Assembly: GCA_902364645.1 (NCBI GenBank)
Contig: CABJEP010000014.1
Location: 1 to 64,000, forward strand
Reading direction: 5' to 3'
Length of the DNA: 64,000 nt
DNA from: Coriobacteriaceae bacterium
Lineage (GTDB): Bacteria > Actinomycetota > Coriobacteriia > Coriobacteriales > Coriobacteriaceae
Shown: in pieces, positions 59,060 to 64,000 of the stretch
Position numbering within the stretch: the first letter of the stretch is position 1
Layout: every line of letters begins with the position of its first letter
Position numbers and translations under genes: made by a program
Notes under the pieces: generated by a model
Databases searched by the model: none
The model's input: only the letters and a program-made list of their open reading frames with translations
Told to the model about the DNA's origin: nothing

Positions 59060-60244
59060 GTGGGCAAGGCTAAGGCTAAAGCGAAGAAAAAGACGACGGG
59101 GGCGCGGGCTAAGCGTGACCGTCGTCGGAAGCTTGCGACCGAAGCCCCCGCGTCTGCCGAGGAGTTGTTGACGAGCGTACCGGGGCTCGATGCGTTGCAG
59201 GATGTTCCGGCGTTTGACGATCTGCCGGTTGATGCCGCCCAACGGGCAGCCTTCGATGATTTTTGCGCGCAAGCCGAGGAACCCGAGCAGATGCAGTTGG
59301 GCGCCGTGGTGCGCCTGGACCGCGGGTTTCCGCTGGTGGCGACTGCCGATGACACGTTTCGTGCCGAGCATGCCGTGGGGTTTGCCAAGTCGCGCGGCGA
59401 GGACGAGGTCCTGCTGCCTGCCGTGGGCGACCGTGTGGCGGTGCGCCGCGCTCCCGGGCACGATATGGGCGTGATTGAGTGCGTGCTGCCGCGCCGTACG
59501 AGCTTTGAGCGTTGGCGTGGCCGTGCCCGCGGTGAGCGCCAGGTGCTCTGCTCCAACGTTGACAGCGTGCTGATCGTGCAGGCGCTCGGCGCCGGCGAGG
59601 TGCTGCTCGATCGCGTGGCGCGCTCACTGGTATTGGCGCTCGATTGCGATGCCGAGCCGGTGGTGGTGCTCACCAAGGCCGACCGCTGCGAGGCCGATGA
59701 GCTCGAGCGCGATCTGGACCGCGTGCGTCGTCTGGTGGGTCCGGACGTGCGCGTGATCGTGACGTCTTCTGCCGAGGGCCGCGGTCTGGACGAGGTCCGT
59801 GCCTGCGTGCCCGCCGGGAGCTGCGCCATGATTCTGGGCGAGTCGGGTGCCGGCAAGTCGACGCTGCTCAATGCACTGCTGGGCCACGATACGTTGGCGA
59901 CCGGCGGTGTGCGCGAACGCGACGACCAGGGCCGTCACACTACCGTCGCGCGCGTGATGGTGGCGCTGCCGGGCGACGCCGGCGTGATCGCCGATGCCCC
60001 GGGCCTGCGCAGCTTACCGCTCGTGGGTCACGAGCGGGGTCTGGCGCGCGCCTTCCCCGAGATTGTCGAGGCATCGCGCGCGTGCCGGTTTGGCGATTGC
60101 ACGCATACCCATGAGCCGGGTTGCGCCGTTCGCGAGGCCGAGGACGCCGGGCAGATTGACAGCCTGCGTCTGGAAACGTTCCAAAACCTGGCGTCATCCA
60201 TGCGCGTGAGCGCTCAAATGCTCGATCCCGATGTCCATCTGTAA
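59060..60244 (+). CDS. rsgA: Ribosome small-subunit-dependent GTPase RsgA
   Basis: A 394-residue circularly permuted GTPase acting in late 30S assembly. A Lys-rich N-terminal tail precedes an OB-fold domain. The permuted G motifs appear in the order TKAD (G4, near 202), SSAEG (G5), GESGAGKST (P-loop, near 260) and DAPGLRSL (G3, near 312). The C-terminal zinc finger is CRFGDCTHTHEPGC near 341-354. The GTG at 59060 follows GGGAGG; longer upstream frames run through the terminator module and are unlikely. Confidence 0.94.
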   Translation: MGKAKAKAKKKTTGARAKRDRRRKLATEAPASAEELLTSVPGLDALQDVPAFDDLPVDAAQRAAFDDFCAQAEEPEQMQLGAVVRLDRGFPLVATADDTFRAEHAVGFAKSRGEDEVLLPAVGDRVAVRRAPGHDMGVIECVLPRRTSFERWRGRARGERQVLCSNVDSVLIVQALGAGEVLLDRVARSLVLALDCDAEPVVVLTKADRCEADELERDLDRVRRLVGPDVRVIVTSSAEGRGLDEVRACVPAGSCAMILGESGAGKSTLLNALLGHDTLATGGVRERDDQGRHTTVARVMVALPGDAGVIADAPGLRSLPLVGHERGLARAFPEIVEASRACRFGDCTHTHEPGCAVREAEDAGQIDSLRLETFQNLASSMRVSAQMLDPDVHL

Positions 60245-60261
60245 TTGATTTTTCCTATGAC

Positions 60262-60296
60262 AGCCGTCTCCCAACTGTTCGGGAGACGGCTTTTTT
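60262..60296 (+). terminator. Rho-independent terminator of rsgA
   Basis: A perfect 11-bp stem (60262-60272 with 60281-60291) followed by TTTTTT, 18 bp after the rsgA stop. Confidence 0.9.
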
Positions 60297-60329
60297 GCTG
60301 CGGAAAAGCCTCGAAACATGCAGTTTGCT

Positions 60330-60386
60330 GACGTGCTGACCAAAACCTTGCCACGAGCTTGACGGGCTGGTCAGCTTTTGGTCAGC
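60330..60386. repeat. REP-like segment shared with 26566-26613
   Basis: CCTTGCCA-CG-AGCTTGACGG (60346-60365) and GGTCAGCTTTTGGTCAG (60369-60385) recur near 26566-26613 in opposite order. GCTGACCAAAA upstream pairs with TTTTGGTCAGC at the end, forming a hairpin. It lies about 110 bp before the cpaB start. Confidence 0.6.
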
Positions 60387-60497
60387 GATTGGTTTTGACA
60401 TCGAAAACCAAGATTGCGATTGCGCCGCTTTGCACTCTGACCGCTCAGACAATGGTGGTACAGGCATTCGCCCGGCACTGCCATGAGAGGAGCGGCC

Positions 60498-61157
60498 GTG
60501 AACAAGAGCAAGCGCATCGCCATCAGTCTGGTCACGGGCGTGCTCGCTGCTCTGCTTTGCATGGTTTACGGCTCGTCGATCCGCTCGCAAGCCGAACAGG
60601 TCCAGGCTGAGACCTTGGCCAAGTACGGTGGCGATCGCGTCGAGGTATGCGTCGCGGCGCGCGATATCGATGTGGGCGAGACCCTCGATGAGACCAATGT
60701 CATAACCCAGGAATGGCTGACGAGCCTGCTGCCGCGTGACGCGGCGACCGAGCTGCGCCAGGTGCGCGGCGACGTGACGACTTCGCGTATTCCCAAAAAC
60801 GCCGTGATCTGCAATGTCTACACCAAGGCCGAGAGCCGCAAGCTCGAGGTGCCTAAGGGCAAGGTCGCCGTTTCGGTGGCGGTCGATGCCGAGCACTCGG
60901 TCGGCGGTGCTACGGGCGTGGGCAGCTACGTGGATGTGTATGTGCAAAAAGACGGCGTAACCGATCGGCTGTGCGGCGCGCACGTGATCGATACCAGTGA
61001 GGATTCCGGTGCCACGCGCGAGGGCAAGATCGAATGGGTGACGCTGGCGGCTGACCCCGAAGACGTCAAGGAACTGCTGGGAGCCTCGGGCAAGGGAACG
61101 GTCAGCTTGACGATTCCCGCCACGGCGCGCGGCAAAAAGAGCGGAGGCGACGAGTGA
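60498..61157 (+). CDS. cpaB: Tad pilus assembly protein CpaB-like (SAF domain)
   Basis: A 219-residue protein with one N-terminal membrane segment (about 8-28) and a SAF-type domain: VEVCVAARDIDVGETLDETNV near 45-65 is the classic CpaB/RcpC pattern. GVGSYVDVYVQK near 140 is typical of the C-terminal half. It helps assemble Flp-type pili at the envelope. The GTG at 60498 follows GAGAGGAG; the ATG at 60483 lies before that site. The stop overlaps the CpaE gene by one base. Confidence 0.82.
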   Translation: MNKSKRIAISLVTGVLAALLCMVYGSSIRSQAEQVQAETLAKYGGDRVEVCVAARDIDVGETLDETNVITQEWLTSLLPRDAATELRQVRGDVTTSRIPKNAVICNVYTKAESRKLEVPKGKVAVSVAVDAEHSVGGATGVGSYVDVYVQKDGVTDRLCGAHVIDTSEDSGATREGKIEWVTLAADPEDVKELLGASGKGTVSLTIPATARGKKSGGDE

Positions 61158-62806
61158 TGAAGGCGATCTGGCTTGCGTGCTGCGCGTGCGGCGATTACGG
61201 ACTGTTGCAGCGGGAAGTCGAGGGCCGTGATGTGGGTGCACAGGTGCTTCGCGTGGGTGACCTGGACGGGCTGGTTTCCATGGCGCGGGCGTTTCCGTCA
61301 CGCCGCGGGGCTGCCATCATCGCGGCGTCTCTGTTTGATACCGAAGATGTGCGCAAGACTGTTGCGCGCCTGACGGCCGAAGGCCGCGTGAGTCGCGTGG
61401 TCGTGTTGATAGAAGCGCTCGATCCGTCGGATATCGAGGGGCTGTTTCGCGCGGGGGCGACCGAGGTCATCGCTGCACACAGTATATGCGGCAACGGGCG
61501 CGCGGGCGAGGGAGCGGTTGATTCCGATCAGCGCATGACGATTGAGCCCGATGCTTTTGTTGATAGGGAACCCGGGGCGCCTCGCGCTACAAGAGGCCCG
61601 CGTGTTGATGATTATGGAAAAGCGGAAGCCGAGCATGGTCGGCGCCCTCGGAACCCCCTTGTATACGATGACGCTGGAGGGCCGGCGCAGCATGCTGGCG
61701 ACTCCCCGGCAGTAGATATGGGATACGTGCACGGCGTGAATCTGGCGGATGAACTCGACGAAGTTGAGGGCCTTGCCGGGTGCGGCGAGTTGTCGCTGAT
61801 GCAGCATGAGCAGATTGCGCAGAACGAGCCTGCCTCGCAGACCGAACAAGCAGCCATGCCGGCTTGGACGCAGCACGTGGTTGCGGCGGGGGAGACGGGG
61901 ACGCTGTCACCGACGCCCGCCCCGCCGCCTCCGATGCCGCCGGCAGACGCTGCCGCTTCGCCGCATCGAGCTCCGGTCATCTGCGCCATTTCGGGTTCGG
62001 GCGGTTGCGGCAAGTCGACGATCGTTGCCACCATGGCACACACATCGTCGCTGTTGGGCTTGCGTGCCGCCGTGCTCGACCTGGACCTGATGTTTGGAAA
62101 CCTTTACGACTTGTTAGGCGTCGATGCTCCGCGCGATATGGCGGCACTTATCGAGCCGTCGGCGGCGGGCACGCTCACCGAGCCGGATATCGTAGCCACA
62201 TCGATGCGCGTGGCGCCGGGCGTTACGCTCTGGGGTCCCGTCGCGGCGCCCGAGCAAGCTGAGCTCATGGCGCGTCCGGTGGAGCTACTGCTTGATGTCC
62301 TGCGTCGCGAATCCGACGTGGTATTTATCGATACCTCGGTCTTTTGGGGCGACGCCGTGGCGGCTGCGGTGGCGGCGAGCGACCGTTGCCTGGTCGTTGG
62401 CGATGCGGCGGTGTCGTCCGCGACATCGGCGTCGCGCGTCATCGAACTGGCAAGTCGAGTAGGTGTGCCGCGCACGCGCATGAGCGCCGTGTTCAACCGG
62501 TTCGGTGCGCGCGGGGCAGACGAGGACGTCGCCATGCGCTTTGAGATTGCCTGTGCGTTGAGCTCCAAGATTCGTATCGCCGATGGCGGGCAGGATCTCG
62601 CCGCGCTCATGGCGTTTGGGCGCGCTGACGAGGCGGTGGGGCAGACCAGTGCTTTTGCGACTAGCATGCGCGAGGCCACGCGCGAGATGCTCGTGGAACT
62701 GGGGTGCGCCGTCGGCCCTTGGGGCGATATGGTCGCCGACCGTGCAACGCGTACCGAACGCCCGCGTATCCGCCTTCCCTGGTTGCGCGAGGGTGATCAG
62801 CGATGA
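61157..62806 (+). CDS. cpaE: CpaE/TadZ-like P-loop ATPase of the Tad pilus
   Basis: A 549-residue protein. A receiver-like N-terminal domain (about 1-115) is followed by a long low-complexity linker (about 115-270). A MinD/ParA-like ATPase domain then has SGSGGCGKSTI near 280, AVLDLDLMFGNLYDLLG near 307 and DVVFIDTS near 390. TadZ/CpaE proteins position the pilus machine. The ATG at 61157 overlaps the CpaB stop (TGATG), and its stop overlaps the CpaF start (ATGA), so the three genes are one operon. Confidence 0.85.
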   Translation: MKAIWLACCACGDYGLLQREVEGRDVGAQVLRVGDLDGLVSMARAFPSRRGAAIIAASLFDTEDVRKTVARLTAEGRVSRVVVLIEALDPSDIEGLFRAGATEVIAAHSICGNGRAGEGAVDSDQRMTIEPDAFVDREPGAPRATRGPRVDDYGKAEAEHGRRPRNPLVYDDAGGPAQHAGDSPAVDMGYVHGVNLADELDEVEGLAGCGELSLMQHEQIAQNEPASQTEQAAMPAWTQHVVAAGETGTLSPTPAPPPPMPPADAAASPHRAPVICAISGSGGCGKSTIVATMAHTSSLLGLRAAVLDLDLMFGNLYDLLGVDAPRDMAALIEPSAAGTLTEPDIVATSMRVAPGVTLWGPVAAPEQAELMARPVELLLDVLRRESDVVFIDTSVFWGDAVAAAVAASDRCLVVGDAAVSSATSASRVIELASRVGVPRTRMSAVFNRFGARGADEDVAMRFEIACALSSKIRIADGGQDLAALMAFGRADEAVGQTSAFATSMREATREMLVELGCAVGPWGDMVADRATRTERPRIRLPWLREGDQR

Positions 62807-64000
62807 GCCTGCAAACGAGGATTAAGGCTGCCGGCGCTGCAGCGGCGGCAGCGCCTGTAGATGCGGGGCGTCGCCGCGCGGTGAAACGACGCACCAAGCG
62901 CGCCGTGATGGACCGCATGGGTTACGACGAAGTGGCGCGTATCAGCGCCTATATCGACCCGGCACTTGCCCGCTCGGAATTGCGTCCTGCGGTGGAGGCG
63001 GCGCTCAATGTTGAGGAGCCGACCGATCTCGCGACGCCCGAGCGCGAAACCATCATCGACGAGATTTTGGATGACGTGGTGGGCTTGGGGCCGTTGCAGC
63101 CGCTCATCGAGGACGACACCGTTACCGAGATCATGATCAACGGCTGCCGCTCGGCTTTCTTTGAACGCGGCGGCGTCTTGTACCCCATCGAGCATGCGTT
63201 TGAGGATGATGAACAGATCCGTGTGCTTATCGACCGCATCATCTCGCCACTTGGCCGCCGTATCGACGAGCGCAGCCCCATCGTCAACGCCCGCCTCAAA
63301 ACGGGCTATCGCGTCAACGCGGTGATTCCGCCTGTGGCGATTGACGGACCGATTCTCACCATCCGAAAGTTCTCGGACCGTATCTGCTCGCTGGACGAGC
63401 TTGTGGGGCTGGGGTCGCTGCCGCTTTGGTATGCGCAGCTGCTGTCGTGCGCGGTGTCGCTGCGACAGGACCTGGCGGTTGCGGGAGGCACGGGATCTGG
63501 TAAGACCACCCTGCTCAACGCGTTGTCATGTGAGATTTCCACCGGCGAGCGCATCGTGACGATCGAGGACTCTGCCGAGCTCAAGTTTGCGCATCATCCG
63601 CACGTGGTGCGCCTAGAGGCGCGCGAGGCTTCAATTGAGGGTGAAGGCGCGGTGACGATCCGCGACCTGGTAACTAATGCCCTGCGCATGCGCCCCGACC
63701 GCATCGTGGTGGGCGAGGTGCGCGGTGCCGAGTGCTGCGACATGTTGCAGGCCATGAACACGGGCCACGACGGGTCGCTCACCACACTTCATGCGGGTTC
63801 AGAACAGGAGACCGTGGTGCGTCTGACGTTGCTTGCACGTTATGGCATCGATCTGCCGAGCGAGCTCATCGAGGAGCAGATTGCCATGGCGCTCGACGGC
63901 ATCGTGATGTCCGAGCGCCACGCCGATGGCAGGCGTTTCGTCTCCTCGTATTCGGGGGTGCGACGCGCCGCATCGGGTGGCGTAGAGCTCGAGCGCTATG
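62803..64000 (+). CDS. cpaF: CpaF/TadA secretion ATPase of the Tad pilus (partial, runs off the window)
   Basis: The open frame from ATG 62803 continues to the window edge (399 codons). It has the [19 protein letters not shown]-terminal segment near 107, GGTGSGKTT (Walker A) near 228, [10 protein letters not shown] near 249 and the TTLHAGS histidine box near 327. The Walker B/Asp-box region [15 protein letters not shown] is near 303. CpaF hexamers power pilus assembly. Most of the protein is present; only a short C-terminus is missing. tadB/tadC should follow. Confidence 0.95.
   Translation, partial: MSLQTRIKAAGAAAAAAPVDAGRRRAVKRRTKRAVMDRMGYDEVARISAYIDPALARSELRPAVEAALNVEEPTDLATPERETIIDEILDDVVGLGPLQPLIEDDTVTEIMINGCRSAFFERGGVLYPIEHAFEDDEQIRVLIDRIISPLGRRIDERSPIVNARLKTGYRVNAVIPPVAIDGPILTIRKFSDRICSLDELVGLGSLPLWYAQLLSCAVSLRQDLAVAGGTGSGKTTLLNALSCEISTGERIVTIEDSAELKFAHHPHVVRLEAREASIEGEGAVTIRDLVTNALRMRPDRIVVGEVRGAECCDMLQAMNTGHDGSLTTLHAGSEQETVVRLTLLARYGIDLPSELIEEQIAMALDGIVMSERHADGRRFVSSYSGVRRAASGGVELERY

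Overview
The window is GC-rich bacterial chromosome with short intergenic gaps and mostly clear Shine-Dalgarno sites. The gene set fits a gut Coriobacteriia genome, most likely Collinsella: a mannose-family PTS with sugar-lysine deglycase-like enzymes, a T-box controlling pheST, a DUF4012 surface protein, SipW-type secreted proteins and a Tad pilus locus. The species call is inference from gene content; no rRNA or marker comparison was possible.

Layout. 1-60 is the tail of an upstream gene. 191-4050 holds recQ, a GntR regulator and a SIS-domain sugar-phosphate enzyme with a well-formed promoter and repeated operator-like sites. 4185-9261 holds an L-2-hydroxyacid dehydrogenase, metA (Glu111 predicts acetyl-CoA use), 5-formyltetrahydrofolate cyclo-ligase, and a zinc-ribbon/YD-repeat membrane protein flanked by inverted hairpin repeats. 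9262-12300 is a presequence-protease-like M16 peptidase. 12782-17518 is a second GntR regulator, mannose-family PTS EIIA, EIIB, EIIC and EIID, and a second SIS enzyme. Together with the first GntR/SIS pair this looks like a fructoselysine/glucoselysine (Amadori product) regulon.

18070-22614 holds a PilZ protein, a membrane protein and two SipW-type secreted proteins. 22765-27836 is accessory: an HNH endonuclease, a zinc-ribbon protein, a DUF4143 ATPase behind four exactly spaced palindromes, a DUF5710 protein, an AbiEi-like protein and a 180-bp palindromic element, followed by tRNA-Val on the minus strand. 28562-37613 is the most unusual part: four tandem SipW-type secreted proteins (one frameshifted), a SipW-type signal peptidase, a membrane-anchored McrB-like AAA+ ATPase, a coiled-coil protein with a DUF2357-like N-terminus, and a second signal peptidase. 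Seven proteins in the window share a related C-terminal strand motif and probably form a surface fibre family.

37739-55552 holds an EamA transporter, a DUF4012 protein, glmM, an M32 carboxypeptidase, T-box-pheS-pheT, a cobalt ECF transporter (cbiM, cbiQ, cbiO), a zinc-dependent phospholipase C-like protein, a second AbiEi-like paralogue and pyruvate kinase. 55847-60244 holds a Ca2+-type P-ATPase behind a short leader with a possible kissing-loop fold that could hide its ribosome binding site, then rsgA. 60498-64000 is the start of a Tad pilus operon (CpaB, CpaE, CpaF; the last runs off the window).

The intergenic DNA is rich in structured repeats, several in two or more copies with conserved spacing; each is listed separately.
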